A DNA stretch of 64,000 nt from Delphinus delphis (GCF_949987515.2 NC_082684.1:118586080-118650079); one strand, 5' to 3'. Shown: positions 1 through 13,205, counted from the first letter of the stretch. The notes: a model not told the origin generated them from the letters alone. Numbers and translations: made by a program.

Positions 1-2860
1 CCTAGAAAAAGAACTGGAAATATTTGATGGACAGCACTAAACACTACCCCAGAGCCCTTCTCTGAGCCCTGTCAATTGCATTTGGAGGACAGCCATTGGG
101 GCAAGGAGGGATGGGACAGAGCCCAGAAATGGGTTAAATATTTGGGGTCAAAAAGAAAGGGCCAAGGAAAAAGTTATGCCTGCACGAAGGTGATGGTAGC
201 AGACCCTGCAGGTTGCTGAGAGGAGAAGTCTAAGAGCAATAGCTTGGGTAAGTTGGTGGGAATGGAAGAATGAGCATGAATCCAGGAAGGATAAGAGATG
301 AATGAGGACATTCTCATTATCAAACTCTTAGCTTTTCTGGATTCCCAACAATGGGGCTTTCATTGTTGGTTTAGTGGATTCAGCTTGGAACCTCAAGGCA
401 GATCTTCTGTTTGCTGAGAACTTGATAAACCTCCTGCACACGGGGAGGAAATATTGGCTTTTCTGCGTCACTCCCTGCACTGCCCTCTCCATCCCTTGCA
501 GACCTGCCGGAGCCCTAGTGGGGCTTCCACCTCCTTTTCCCTTAGAAACAAGTCCTAATGCATCATTGAGGTACCTGTAAAGATCCCTTTATTTAAAAAA
601 TATTATAAAATTTCCAAATACTCAAAAGTAGAGAGACTAGCATAGAACCCCCTACAAACATTCTGAAAGACATTTCCTGCAGTTGCTCTGTTATTGTAAC
701 AGGATCACCATGCTAAACCCCACAGAAATCTGGGCTCATCCAATCTGCACAGTAAGCTATATTATTTGTCCCATTTTACAGATGAGAAAGTTGAGACTCA
801 GAGACTTGGTCAAGGACGCACAGTCAGTGAGGACAGAGCTGATGCCACACACCCCTGTGGCAGGGCTGCTGGAGCTGCTGGAGCCTCAGGGGTGAACAGA
901 GCTTAAATAGAGGCCATGGTGGGGAAGGAGATATATCTTTCTTAGCAAAGGGCAAGGTGCTATGTGAGCTTGGCACCCCTGCCAGCCTGCTTTGCTCTGA
1001 GCTGGATTCTCAATTATCAGGGGCTAGAAGAGGAGGCAAAATATGAGAAATCAGAAGGGTCCTTATTCCCCAAGGAGGCATCACCATGTTATAGAATAGT
1101 GTGGGCCCTTGGACAATCATTCAGCTATTTACTCTTTTGCTCATTCATCTAGGAGATATTTACTGAGCACTTACTCTGTGTCAGATCTGGGAGCACAAAG
1201 ATGAGCGAGTCAGCCTGGAATCTTGCCTCACAGAGGAGAATCCTCCCTCTCTAGCTGGTTGACTAAATGATCTCAAATGACATAATTGGAGCCTCAGTTT
1301 CCTCACCTGTGAAATGGGGCATACTAACAGTTTCTACAGAGTGAAACTGTGTGAAGGTTAAGGAGCTCATGCACATGGATGACTGGGACCTATTAGCTTC
1401 TTCCATGCCCATGGGCAGGGGTAACTTTCAAAGTATTGGATAACCTGAAAGGCACAGGCACCAACAAGTCAGAGGGGACATCTGACTGATAGAACTGGGT
1501 TAGCCACTGGACTGCTGTGTTTTCATTTTTCAATGTTTTGGGAGCCCCAGTAGCTGGTTCCCATGACCTACTGAAGGACAGTTGACCAGAGTTGGCTGTC
1601 CTCTTGACCCCTGCTGGCTCAGGCCCATCTCTGTGCTCTTAGTCACCAGGGGCTGGCAAGCACATGTGGATGGACCCCATGCCTAACTCCCACGTCCCTT
1701 GCCCCCCAGTACATCCATTCTTGTAAATGCAGGGCCAAGAATATTTGGAGAGCAACAAAAGAATATAGAAGTAACCAGATCCTCATTTTGTGCTTAAAGC
1801 CCATGTTGTTTGCTGCAGTGGGTGCTGGAAGAGATGGGAGAATACCTGGCTCCTTTCTCCTTGGGGATTATGAGCCCTTGCCATGCCTTCAAGTTCCCAC
1901 AGAAGAAAGAGTCAGTCCCAGTGTATCTGCTGGAAGGATGGAGGTGTAACCAAAAGCTTCCCCCAGCTGCTGCTAGGAACCCACCTGAAATAAATTAATT
2001 TGTTCTGCACTAGTTACAGACATGTTACAAAGCTTCATCTCTTAAAGTGGCAGCAAATGTCTTTTAATATTAATGAGTATGACTCTGGTAAAAAATGTCT
2101 CTAGAAAGGTTGTTTTGTTCTTTCCGAATGTTAGGCTCTCCACATTTCACTACCCAGTGAAGACCCCCTGCTCTCCCTCTTCTACATGATTAAAAACCAA
2201 TTTGTTCCCATGTTTGTGTGGGACTATGTGTTTAGACCACATGCAAGAAATCAGACAAAGGTTGGAATTGGAATTGAGGTCGGATTGGGGAGATAAAAAA
2301 TCTGCCACCTCTGTTTGGAGAAACCTACATAGAAAGACAAATTGCAGTGAGAAACACTGACAGTCGTGTGAAGTATTAATGCATCATCGTGAAGTATTTT
2401 AAATCATGTTTCTCAAAAGCATTTTTCCCATTCTGTTACCAGAAAATGGAGACATTCACGTACAGGAGAGTATGGAGTAGTGCAGAGGGGTAAACCTTCT
2501 CTCCTCCTAAGAAGCTCACCGAAATGCTAATGAGTTATGTGACACGTGACTCTCTGAAGATGCTATTATTACACCTACGTTACAGATAAGAGACTGAATC
2601 ATCAAAAAAAAAAAAAAATTTCAGTGATCTGCCTGGTGTCAACTTGGAAGTCGCCAGTAACAGTTTTGAAGGATCCCCCTGCTTTACTGCAGCTGATGTG
2701 AAATCACAGTCGCCACAGACCAAGGGTAACAGACAAGAGGTGTGGGTGGGCTGGTGGCTTCCTCAACTCTCGGATATCTTTCTCCATCGTGAGGGAGAGG
2801 GAAGACCTCCCACACCTGCTCCCCCAAGACTACACACACCTGCTGTTGGCTGACCATTGA
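1..2860. other. Intergenic DNA with old MIR and L2-like pieces
   Basis: No exon with convincing codons and splice sites was seen. A MIR-like core lies near 770-860 (the 'ttttacagatgagaaagttgagactcagag' type of text, shortened here to 'acagatgagaaagttgag'). A second MIR core in the opposite sense lies near 1280-1385 ('tcacctgtgaaatgggg'). An L2/MIR-like 'tttactgagcacttactctgtg' stretch precedes it near 1155-1240. A run of 14 A residues is at about 2606-2619. The rest looks like unique or fully decayed sequence. Confidence 0.55.
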
Positions 2861-2894
2861 TTGGGGGGTGGGGGCGACATGGACAGATTCCAAA

Positions 2895-3130
2895 GGAACA
2901 AATGGATGTCACGCAGCATTGCTCCAGGACTGCAACAGGGACCACTTCCTCAAAGTTGCCTCAAAAGCCTACGCCTTCCAAATATTGGCCCTGGGAAGCT
3001 CGTGGAGCCGGTGGGGATACAGGGCCTGTTTGCACTGCCACCTCTCCAGTTCAGCCCCCATGTTGAGGCCAGGAGCCTGGAGGAGCTGCTTCTCCCAATA
3101 CTGCTGAGTCTTTGCATCGACATTGCTCAT
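2895..3130 (-). pseudogene. Possible degenerate retrocopy or chance ORF, unrecognised
   Basis: Reading the minus strand from 3130, an ATG in a fair context (accaacATGagc) opens about 53 protein-like codons beginning MSNVDAKTQQYWEKQLLQAP, followed by a TAG at about 2971-2969. A frame shift would continue with more protein-like sequence. No poly(A) tail, target duplication or introns mark it as a gene. I do not recognise the family. It may simply be a chance open frame in GC-moderate DNA. Confidence 0.15.
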
Positions 3131-3894
3131 GTTGGTTTGAGCTCAGACTAAGACAGGGACCACAGTCTGTGCAACTTTGAGACAGTGGTGGAGCCTGAAA
3201 ATATTGCCATTTCAAAAATGGGAGTGATTTTATGTTTGCAGGAGGTGGAGGCCTAAGTGGATCTTTGGGAAGGTGTTACCTAGGTTCTGGAAAAGCCATT
3301 TAAACAAGCACTCAAACATTTAGTGATGCAAATGTTTGAACATCTGCCCCATGCAAGAGCAGGATCTTGAAAACAAGAGATGCAAACCACAGACTGCATC
3401 CAACTTTCTAATATGATGTGTTTGCCCTGCACAGTGTTTTAAAAAGAAACAAGTTCACATTTTAAAAGCTGAATCTCCTATTTAAAAAAACAACTCTGAA
3501 AATCTAGCATCACTGCCCCTGCATTTGCAGGTGGCCCCAGCTGTCCCTTTGGATGGGGCATGACTTCTTCCGGGCTCCTCTCCCCCCACAGTACCCATGT
3601 TACCCATGGCCCCCCAGCACAGAAGCTGAACATCAGTTGTCACTTGTCACTGCATTTGCATCATTGTTTTTATTACAACAGACTAAAGTTTTTCTAGGTA
3701 CCTGGGCACCTATCAAATGTGAAAAAAAAGAGCTAACACATTGATATCACTGCTGGCTCCCTGGAGACATTTGGATTTGCATATAGAAGGTTGCCTCTCC
3801 TGGAGGCCTGATGCCAGCAAGGTTCCCTTTGGGTAATATTTTTCCTAAGGGAAGATCTAGGTCACCTGTGGCATCCAACTATTGTTTGTTTTTT

Positions 3895-4150
3895 TTTTAA
3901 GAAAAATTAATATTAAAGCTAATATTTATTGAGCACTTACTCCGTGCCTGGCAATTTTCCAAGCTCTTTACATGAATGAACTTATATAATTCTCTCAAGA
4001 ATATGCAGTAAATACAATTATTACTATTTTATAGATGAAGAAACAGAGGCATAAAGAGCTTGAGCAACTTGCCCCATGTCTCTCAGCAAGAACATAGCAG
4101 AGCCAGGATTCAAATGCAAGCCAGTGGGTCCCAGGGGCGGTGCAGTAACA
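3895..4150 (+). repeat. MIR SINE
   Basis: The stretch runs from 'tattgagcacttactccgtg' through 'tagatgaagaaacagaggca' to 'gagccaggattcaaatgcaa'. This is the order of the MIR consensus: the core followed by the tail. Divergence is high, as expected for an ancient mammal-wide SINE. Confidence 0.75.
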
Positions 4151-4239
4151 ACTGTGCTACCCTGCCTGTGTGTCCACTGTGCTACCTTGCCTGTGTGTGC
4201 TCTGCTTGTCTTCCCCGGAGAGGTTTTTACAAGTTTATC

Positions 4240-4520
4240 TGTCAGGGTTGGCTGGACCATGCCACAGTAGGAACCCTCAAATCTCAGTAGCCTAAAGCAA
4301 CAAAGGTTTATTTCTAGCTTATGATACATGATTATTGAGGGTCAGCTGATGTGTCACAGTCATCCTAGACAGACAGAGCTGACCCGTCTGGAACACTGTC
4401 AGTTGCCATGGCAGAGGGGAAAAAGCACAGCAATTGTGCCTCCGCTCATAAAGGCCGCCTCTAGGAAATGGACTTTATCACGCCTGTTCACATTTCATTG
4501 GCCAAAGCAAACCCATCTCT
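4240..4520 (-). repeat. Ancient interspersed repeat, family not named
   Basis: The text 'agcctaaagcaacaaaggtttatttctagc' (part only) and, later, 'cattggccaaagcaaaccca' matches a common mammal-wide DNA or LTR repeat that I know by pattern but cannot name with certainty. A related copy lies at 18985-19350. Confidence 0.45.
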
Positions 4521-4749
4521 AAGGGGCCTGGGGAGTGCAACTCTCGTGCAGAGAGAGGAACTGGTGGACTCCTCAATCTACAGGGGAGACATCCATGAGC
4601 CTCTGTGGGGCCCCAGAGGACAAAGTTTAGCACAGAGTTAGGAAGGGGGCTTTTCTAGTCCTACTTCTGCTCCTGCCCCTTGGGTGGGATTGATGGCTTT
4701 GGGAACCCTGGGAGGCCCACCTATCAGGACTATTGGCATGGAAAGGAGC

Positions 4750-5165
4750 ACACTCCTCTCAGGGCCTTTGCAAATGCTGTTCCCTCTGCCTGGATCTGTC
4801 TCCCCCCCCACCCCCCCACCCCCAAGACCTACCCAGTTCCTACTGATCCTCCGTATCTCAACAAGAAGTTCAGTTCCACTGGGAAGCCTCTCTCACACCT
4901 GCGGCTGGATTAGGCCCTCCTGTTATTCTCCTTCACGACACCCTGTGGTTTTACTTTTCAGCACTTCTTATCGTTGTGTGTTGATTTGTGTGTTAATGTG
5001 ATTTGTGCTCGTCTTCCCTAAAAGCCTGGAATCTTCCTGAGGGCTGGTTCCAAGTCTGTCTCTCTCACCTTTGTACACACCCCCACCCCTCCCCGCCCAG
5101 TGCCTGGCACAGGACTGGGTGCATCCTTGAGTCTCTCCTTAATACCAACTGAATGCATGACTGGG
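4750..5165 (+). repeat. L2 3'-end fragment with poly-C tract
   Basis: The stretch starts with 'gcaaatgctgttccctctgc' and ends with 'agtgcctggcacaggactgg' and 'ataccaactgaatgcatgac', which is the LINE-2 3' end layout. A C8-A-C7-A-C5 tract at 4802-4823 interrupts it. On the minus strand this is three long G runs. Confidence 0.65.
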
Positions 5166-7153
5166 ACACACACTGGGATGACTATAGCTGGTCAACGGGG
5201 CTGTGAGCCAACAGGAGGTTCCCCTTTGAGAACTAATTGAGGGGGAATTTCCAGGGGTCCTGAGGTCCTGTAGTTGAAGTGGAGTCAAGACAGGAAGGAG
5301 TCCATGGAAGGGGGAGCACTGTCATTTTAGGGGTCCCCCAGAAGCAGAACCTGAGTCAAGGATCAGAAGCGAGTAGCACATGTGAGAGGTGATCCCTGGG
5401 ATCCTGGTAGCAGGGTAGGGAAGTGAGGCAAGGATGGGGAGGGGCCAGTGCATTGTCAAGTTGCCACTGTGGAGAGCTCTGGGAGTGGTGAAACACAGCA
5501 CTGAGTTAGCCCACCTCGGGGGTGGGGAGCTGGGGTATTGATACAACAACTGCAGTTGATCATTGGTGAGAGCTGCTCCCAGGGCCTGCTGAATGGACAG
5601 CAAAGCTGGCTCTTGCAGCAGAAGAAAACCTCAGACAGAAATGCAGGTGCCAGCAGTTGGGAGGAACAGGGTATATGGGCAGGTCATAGGCGGCATCCTC
5701 TTCACTAAGAAAGAGCTAATTCACCTTGTTCTCCCTGTGGCATCTTCCATAATGGTGAGAGATCTGACTCCAATGTCCTCAAAACCTTTTTCAGGTTTTC
5801 TGGCCTTCTAGGAGTGGGCTAGGAAGTCCTTGCCATAGACTCAGGCTAGCCGTGTACAGAATTTGTTTATGGCTTGGCTATAACTCTACTACCCTTTCAT
5901 CCATCATTCACCATTTCATTGAATAGGCCCTCAAACATTTACTGGGTCTCTTCTGTCTGGCAGGCACTGAGCTAGAGGCTGGGGTACAAAATCTGATAAA
6001 ATACAGTTTCTGCTCTGCCGTACTTTATAAAGCACTATTCCAGTATTTGGAGAGGTGCTAATGCCAAACAAGATACTTTGTTAAATAAGTTTGGAAAGCT
6101 TTACAAAGTATCAACTATTCTTAGATAATCGCAAAGCACATTGACATACTAAAGGCTTTGAGAAGGACTGCAGAAAGGAAATCTGTTTAAGTATTTTGCC
6201 CAGGATTTTCCAAACTTATTTGACATTGGAACTCTTTTATACCAAATTGTCTGTATGAACAATGTCTAATTTCTATTCCAAGGAACTAAAATTCTGTGAA
6301 CACGCTTTGAGAAAGCTATTGGATTTTCATCCAATCCATTGAAGACTCAATAGAAAAAAAAGAAAAAGGCTGAGGAAGGGAGAATTCACTCTCACAGTCT
6401 TCTAGCTGAGGCATCGATCTTCTGCCTTTGAACTTGGACTTGGACTGGAACTTACACCATCAGTTCTCTTGGGCTTCCAGCTTGCTGACCTCAGATCTTG
6501 GGACTTCTCAGCTTCCATATTGTGGAGAAATTTATTATAAGGAATTGCCAATATACACACACACGTATTTATATATATATAATTATATAAATACATTCCA
6601 TACTGGTTCTGTTTCTCTGGAGAACCCTGACAAATATAGATTGTGGTACAGATTTTTGGTAGGATGGTCCACAGGGCCTCATAGTTTATAGACTGCTTTG
6701 TGAATGAATAGCTATGACAGAAATCTCAAGTCCTTCACATTAATTTCCTGCTCTGGGATATAGCTACCATCTCCCTCCTTGTTGAGTTGGAGTTCTTTGT
6801 TCTGGGAAACATGTAAATTGTACATTCACTAAGAACATTATTTATAAATTCTAATGGGAAAAAGTGCAAATAGTGGAAACACTGATGCAGTAATTACACT
6901 CAGTTTTCAGGGTAATTTTATTGCAAATTTTTCCTTAAATTATGTTTCTTGACTTTGTCCATGATCATTATGAGTTAAACACTTACAGGAAATCAGCATA
7001 CGGCTCTTTAATGAATCAAAAGTACATGACCAAGAAATGTGCAGGTTGTTGTTTATTTTGAGATCAAAGGGAGAAAAACTAAGCTCAGAGATACTTGTTT
7101 CCTGGAAAAATCAGACCTGTGTTGGGGGATGAAAATCTTCTTAGCAGTTTTCT
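5166..7153. other. Intergenic DNA, no gene seen
   Basis: Nothing with coding character was found. Around 5905-6010 there is an old 'catttactgggtctcttctg ... ggcaggcactgagctagagg' piece of L2/MIR type. A short mixed CA/TA tract lies at about 6554-6590. The rest is unassigned. Confidence 0.5.
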
Positions 7154-7389
7154 CCTGATTGTCCTATTTTTTTTTTTTTTTTGGCGGCACGTGGGCCTTT
7201 CACTGCTGTGGCATCTCCCGCTGCAGAGCACAGGCTCCGGACACGCAGCCTCAGCGGCCATGGTTCACGGGCCCAGCCGCCCCGCGGCACGTGGGATCCT
7301 CCCGGACCGGGGCACGAACCCGTGTCCCCTGCATCGACAGGCGGACTCTCAACCACTGCGCCACCAGGAAAGCCCTGATTGTCCTATTT
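7154..7389 (-). mobile_element. Short CHR-type SINE with 16-bp target duplication
   Basis: A tRNA-derived SINE lies in minus orientation: the T run at the left is its poly(A) tail, and 'ccaccaggaaagccc' at the right is its 5' head. The body 'gcggcacgtgggcctttcac' to 'gcacgaacccgtgtcccctg' is the short family abundant in cetaceans. The flanks 7154-7169 and 7374-7389 both read cctgattgtcctattt, a perfect 16-bp target-site duplication, so insertion was fairly recent. Confidence 0.93.
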
Positions 7390-7917
7390 ATTCCCACCAC
7401 TAATCTGAATCTGTAAGAGAGGGTTTAAATATTGCCCTCCTGGCTATTTACTACACAGTCAATTACGTACTTTTAATTAGGAGATTTCCAGAGAGCGTCA
7501 TTCCATTTTACCCTTGCAGCCAAACAACGGAGGGTGTGGCCTTTCCACAAAGAATGACTTTCTGTAATTCAGGTCCAAGAGAAGACACAGAGACAGGAAG
7601 AAACTAAGGGGACGTGCCTCTCTGACTTGAGGGAAAGCCAGGCTTAAAAGGTGATGAGAATTTCTTCCTAGAACTTTACAAAGATGTATGCTAACTACAT
7701 AATACAGTGTGAGGCCAAAGCCTGGCAGAATACCTGGTGGCATCATGGATGCCTCCTACTTCACCTTCCGAAAAGAGTTCTGCAGAAACCTGGTGGCTGA
7801 ATTACTGTCATGTGGACAATACCCCATCTAGTGGTTAACAGGATAATTGCAAAAAATAGCTTCACAAATCCCATGACAAACTATTCCAAAACTGGGCATC
7901 AGCCTAAGTTACCCATG

Positions 7918-8075
7918 CCAGTGGTTCTCAGACTTTGCTACACATTAAAATTCACCCAAGGAGCCTGTAAAAGTCTGATGCACAGGCTACACCCCACACC
8001 AATTAGAATCTCTGGGAGTGGGGCCCAGGCATCAACATTCTTAAATTTCCCAGATGATTCCAATGAGAACAGTGA
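7918..8075 (+). repeat. MER5A-like hAT DNA transposon fragment
   Basis: The stretch opens with 'cagtggttctcagactttgc' and continues with 'ttaaaattcacccaaggagc' and 'gaatctctgggagtggggcc'. This is the typical order of MER5A, a non-autonomous Charlie-type transposon. The far terminal repeat is missing or decayed. Confidence 0.65.
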
Positions 8076-8169
8076 TCCTTGAGACTGAAAGAATGCATTA
8101 AAAGGTAGGAAAACATCCTGCAGTAATTTCGTATTACACATTTCATTCAAAATATTTCATATATACAGG

Positions 8170-9850
8170 TTTCTTTTTTCTTTCTTTTTCTCTAAAATTG
8201 GATTATTTTAAGAAATGGGATCAACATGCAGAATTCCAGAGAGGTTACAAACACAGACATGAATTAGAGGCTTGGGTTCCAATGCCAGCTCCACCATACA
8301 CCTGCTGTGCGACCTTTTGGTGCTACATCAATAAACCAGGATGGATGGGGGCACAACCTCACTGGTCCTCATGTTTCCATGAGTAAATACATGCGAATCA
8401 CTTACAACTGATCCTACTGCATAATAAATTTTATTTAAATGTATGTTATTAAGAGTCTATGACATTACTTTACAACTTGCTTTTTCAACTTAAATACGTT
8501 CTAGACATTCCATATAATCCATGCAATAGATCTAACTTATTCTTCAATAACTGCAAGAGGCCACCTGTGAACATACATACTTTGAAGTTTAACATCCACC
8601 AAATGGATCTGCCGGGTTCAAGAGATATATTTGAAATTTTAACTGATGCTGCCATTCAGCTTGCTTTACCAAAAGGAAGTAATTCACCATCCTACAAGCA
8701 TTGTATAGGATAATCTGTTTCCTCTATGCCTTCATAAGCACTAAATGTGCTTTTGAAGCCTTTAAATTCTTACCAGTATGAATGGTGATATGATATAAGC
8801 TGTAAGTTCCCCGTCTAACAGAGAGTCTGGAGAGCTTTTCGAGGTTTTGTTGGCCATTTTTATTTCCTCTTCTTTGTGTTGCCAGTCATACCATTTGCTC
8901 ATGTTTCCACTGGGTTGAACTTTTTAAAAAAATCAGTTGCAGGAGCTCCTTGTATATTAGGGACATTCACTTATCAGTCAAGAAAGTTGCAAATACTTTC
9001 TCCAGTTTGTTTTTGCATTTTAACTTTTTATACTCAAACTTATCAGTCTTTTCCTTTATGGATTCTAGATTCCCTGTATTGCATAAGTACGTCTCTCCTC
9101 CCCAGTCTTGAGGCTATGCAAATTTCCTCCTAAACTGATTCTATTATTTTTCGTTTTATGTTTTTTTGTTTGTTTCAAGTTTTAATCCATTCATAATGAT
9201 TTTATTCATGGTTGAGATTTTTTTTTCAGATCAATAACCAATTATGCCAATAACATTAATTAAATAAACCACCTTCTCTGTATGGAGCAAAAATGCTCTT
9301 CATTATGTAGTAGATTTGAATATATACCCAGATCTTTTTGACTTTTTGGTCTTCTGACCTGTGAGCTTATTCGTGAGCCAAACCATACAGATTTTAAACG
9401 TTATTACATTTGCGTTTTGGAAAGTAATATCTGGTTAGGTAATCCTACCTTAATATTCTTTTTTGAAATTAAAGTTTTTTTTTTCAATTCTAAAATATTT
9501 AGAATTTTAAAAATATAAGTGCTAAAATGCTTTTGTTTAGCTCTAGAAAAACACCATTGATATTCTGATTAGAATTAGCTTAAGGTAAATTTTCTTTGAA
9601 AATCACTGACACTTTAATGATGATTAACTCTTCTCATCCAAGGACATGGTGTGCCTCGCCATTTTTCAAATATTGTACTTATGTCTTTAACAAAATGTTA
9701 TGGCTTTCTTCAGGGAGGTCTCATAGTTTTCTGGTAAATTTTTTATAATAAAATTATACCCATAAAGCACTTAGCCCAAACATCCAGCATATAGTAATTA
9801 TTTAAAATGTTATTTTTATAATTATCTTTACTTATTCTCATTAAATAATC
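8170..9850. other. AT-rich intergenic DNA, probable old L1 3' pieces
   Basis: Parts resemble inverted L1 or HAL1 text, for example 'agttgcaaatactttctcca' near 8984-9005 and 'gttctagacattccatataa' near 8500. Similarity is weak, and edges cannot be set by eye. No coding exon is visible. Confidence 0.35.
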
Positions 9851-9859
9851 ATAGAAAAG

Positions 9860-10565
9860 ACAAGGCTTAAAAAACTCCTTACTGATGGACTCAAATGGAT
9901 ACTCAATCTCTCTAAAAGTGTCAGTTCTCTCCAAAACTGATCTACATACTCAATGCAATCTCAACAAAAATTCCAGATTTCATGTGTGTGCATGTATAGG
10001 TCTATGTGTGTGTGTAAATTCACAAGTCAATTGTAAAATTTATACAGCAATATAATGTGCCAAAAATAACCAAGCTAAACTTGAAGAAAAAGAACAAAAT
10101 AGAGGATTACATTATAACATTATCAAGCCTTGTTATAAAGCTCAATCATTTAGACAATGTGGCATTGGAGTCAGATTAGACAAATGATCAATGAAACAGA
10201 ATAGAGAGTCTAGAAGTATACACACATACTCCATTTGTGACAAGAGTGACACTTTTGTCATCAGAGCAATGGGAAAGGATGACCTTTTCAATAAATAGTG
10301 CTGGGTCAATTGGAAATCAGTATGGGCAAAATTTATGTTGATCTTTATAAGCAGTCTACACAAAAAATCAATTAGAGATGGATTGTGGATCTAAATGTGA
10401 AAGGTAAAACAACAGAGTATATAAAAGATATATAGGAGAGTATCTTCATGATCTTGGGATAGGCAAAGATTTCTTATACAGGACACAAAAACACAAAACC
10501 TAAAGTAAAAAATTGATAAATTCACCTATATTTAGATTAAGAACTTCTGTTCATCAAAGGACACT
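9860..10565 (+). repeat. L1 fragment (ORF2 3' part)
   Basis: Text such as 'agacaatgtggcattggagt', 'tcaataaatagtgctgggtc' and 'ttcttatacaggacacaaaa' follows the order of the last third of L1 ORF2. All frames are broken, so it is a dead 5'-truncated copy. An apparent switch back to an earlier part of ORF2 near 10570 marks the start of another copy or an internal rearrangement. Confidence 0.7.
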
Positions 10566-12900
10566 GTTGGTTCAAAATAGGAAACTCAATCAGTGTAATA
10601 TACCATATTAATAGAATCAAAAATAAAACAACATGATCATCTCAATAGATGCAGAGAAAACACTTGAAACAATCCAATACCTTTCATAATAAAAATACTC
10701 AACAAATTTGGAAAAGAAGGGAACTGCCTCAATCTGTTAAAGGGCATCTATGAAAACCCTACAGCTAACATTATGCTTAATGTAGAAGACCTAATGATGA
10801 AATGCTATGATCAGGAACAAGCCAAGAATGTCTAATCTCACCACTTCTATTCAACATTGTTCTGGAGGTTCTAGCCAAGGAAATTAGGAAGATAGTAAAA
10901 TAAAAATGTACCCAGATTGGAAAGGAAGAAGTAAAACTATCTTTTTTGCAGATGACATGGTCTTGTATATAGAAAATCTTAAGGAATCTATACCAAAGAA
11001 ACTTCCTAGAGATAATAAATGAGTTTAGCAAGGCCACAGGATATAAGATCAACATATATAATTCAGTGTATTTCTATATACTAGCAATGACTAATCTAGA
11101 AGTGAAATTAAGAAAACAATTCCATTTACAATAGCATCACAGGGAATAACATACTTGGGATTAAATTTAACAGAAGAGATGCAAGATTTGTATACTGAAA
11201 ACTATGAAATGTCACTGAAAGAAACTAAAGAAGACTTAAATAAATGGAAAGACATCCCATGTTCATGGATTGAAATACTTAATATTGTTAAGATGGCAAT
11301 ACTCCTTAAATTGATCAACAAATTCAACACAATCCCTACCAAAATCCTAGCTGCTTTTTTTTTTTGCAGCAATTGATAAGCTGATCAAAAATTTGATATA
11401 GAAATGCAAGGGACACAGACCAGCCTGAACAATCTTGAAAAAAAAGGACAAAGTTGGAAGATGCACACTTCCTAATTTTAAAACTTACTACAAAACTACA
11501 GCAATTAAGACAATGTGGTACTCCATAAGGATAGCCATATAGATCAACGAAATAGAATTGAGTCCAGAAATAAATCCTTACTTTTTTTTGGTCAATTGAT
11601 TTTGACAAGGATTCCAAAACAATTCAGTGGAAGAAATAATAGTTTTTTCAACAAATAGTGAGGGGACAACTGAGTATCCACATGCAAAAGAATGAAATTG
11701 GATACCTGCCTCACACCATACCCCCCCCAAATCACTCAAAATGGATCATAGACCAAAGCTAAAACTATAAAACTCTTAGGAGAAAAACATAGGTGCACAC
11801 ATTTATGACCTTGGATTAGGCAATGTTTTCCTAGATATGACACCAAAACACAAGCAACCAAAGAAAAAAAACAGATAAATTAGACTTCAACAAAATTGTA
11901 AAAATTTGTGCTTCAAAGGATGCTATCAAGAAAGTGAGAAGACAACCTACAGAATGGGAGAAAATATTTGCAAATCATACATGAGATAAGGGACTTGTAT
12001 CCAGAATATATAAATAACTCTTACCACTCAACAATGAAAAAACAACTCAGTTTAAAAATGTGCAAAGGATTTGAATAAACATTTCTTAAAGAAGATATGC
12101 AAATGGCCAATAAGCACATGAAAAGATGCTAAACATCATTAGTCATTAGGAAAATGCAAATCAAAACCACAAGGAGCTACCACTTCACATCCTCTAATGA
12201 CATAGCCAAAAAGACAGACAATAAGCAAGTGTTGACAAAGATGTGGAGAAATTGGAACCCTCGTATGTTGCTAATGAGAATGTAAAATGGTGAGACTGTT
12301 TTTGAGAAGTTTGGCCATTCCTCAAAAAGTTAAGCATCCAGTTACCATATAATTCAGCAATTCCACTCCTACCTTTAAATTCCAGAGAAATGAAAACATT
12401 TGTTCACACAAAAACTTGTACATGAATGTTCATAGCAGCATTACTTGTAAGAGTCAACAAGTGGAAACAACTCAAATGTCCATCAGCTGATTAATTGATA
12501 AGGAAAATTTGTTACATCCATACAAAGGAATAGTTAGTATTCAGCCACAGAAAGGAATGAAGTATTGATACATGCTACAACATAGATGAACCTTGAAAAC
12601 GTTTTGCAAAGAGATAGAATTCAGACACAAAAGAACACATATTGTATGATTCTATTTCTACAAAGTGTTTGGAATAGGCAAATCTACAGAGACAAAAAGT
12701 AGATTAGTGGTTGCTAAGAATAGGAGGAGAGAATGCAAAGTGACAGCTAGTGGGCATGGGGTTTCTTTTTGGGCTGATGAAAATGTTCTGGAATTAGATA
12801 GTGGTTGTAAAACCCTGTGAATATACTAACAATAGCTGAATTGTATACTTTAAGTAGGTATATTTTATGGAACGTGAATTATATCTCAATTTTTAAAAAT
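10566..12900 (+). repeat. Degenerate L1 retrotransposon, 3' half
   Basis: Reverse transcriptase and later ORF2 text is spread over this region. A residual open stretch at 11155-11376 contains [20 protein letters not shown], which is the conserved L1 ORF2 motif. The 3' part includes 'cacttcacatcctctaatga' and 'ggaatgaagtattgatacat'. There are many stop codons and shifts, so it is not active. The age looks mid-mammalian. Confidence 0.8.
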
Positions 12901-12904
12901 ACAC

Positions 12905-13205
12905 CATTAAGAAAAAGAAGAGGCAAGACTCAGAGTGGGAGAAGAGATTTGCAATACATAACCAGAGAGGTACAACCACAGATACAAGAGAGGACTTGTG
13001 TCTGGAATATGTAAAAAAAGAATCAATGAGCAAAAGACACATAACCCTACAGAAAAATGGGCAGATGATGTGAACAGACATGTCACAAAAGAGTAGCTAA
13101 TATGCAAAAATGCTCAACCTCATCAGTAATCAGGACAATGTAAAACCCTAACATTACTCTCAGTCCTAACCCTAAACCCTAACTCATTATAATGGCTACA
13201 ATTTA
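12905..13205 (+). repeat. Another L1 piece interrupted by telomere-like text
   Basis: From 13020 the sequence again follows L1 ('gagcaaaagacacataaccc', 'aaatgctcaacctcatcagt'), but where L1 normally reads the 'accacaatgagatatcacct' stretch it carries CCCTAA-like motifs (see the separate entry). It then resumes with 'cattataatggctacaattt'. Confidence 0.6.
13138..13182. repeat. Short interstitial telomere-like motif
   Basis: Three CCCTAA-type units occur here: 'aaaaccctaac' near 13142-13152 and 'cctaaccctaaaccctaact' near 13166-13185. The complementary strand reads TTAGGG-like. It is too short to be a true telomeric array and lies within L1-derived sequence. Confidence 0.6.

Noticed and set aside
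7000..7400. A tRNA gene suggested by the tRNA-like head of the CHR SINEs.
   Set aside because: The A- and B-box text belongs to SINE heads with poly(A) tails and target duplications, not to a free-standing tRNA gene.
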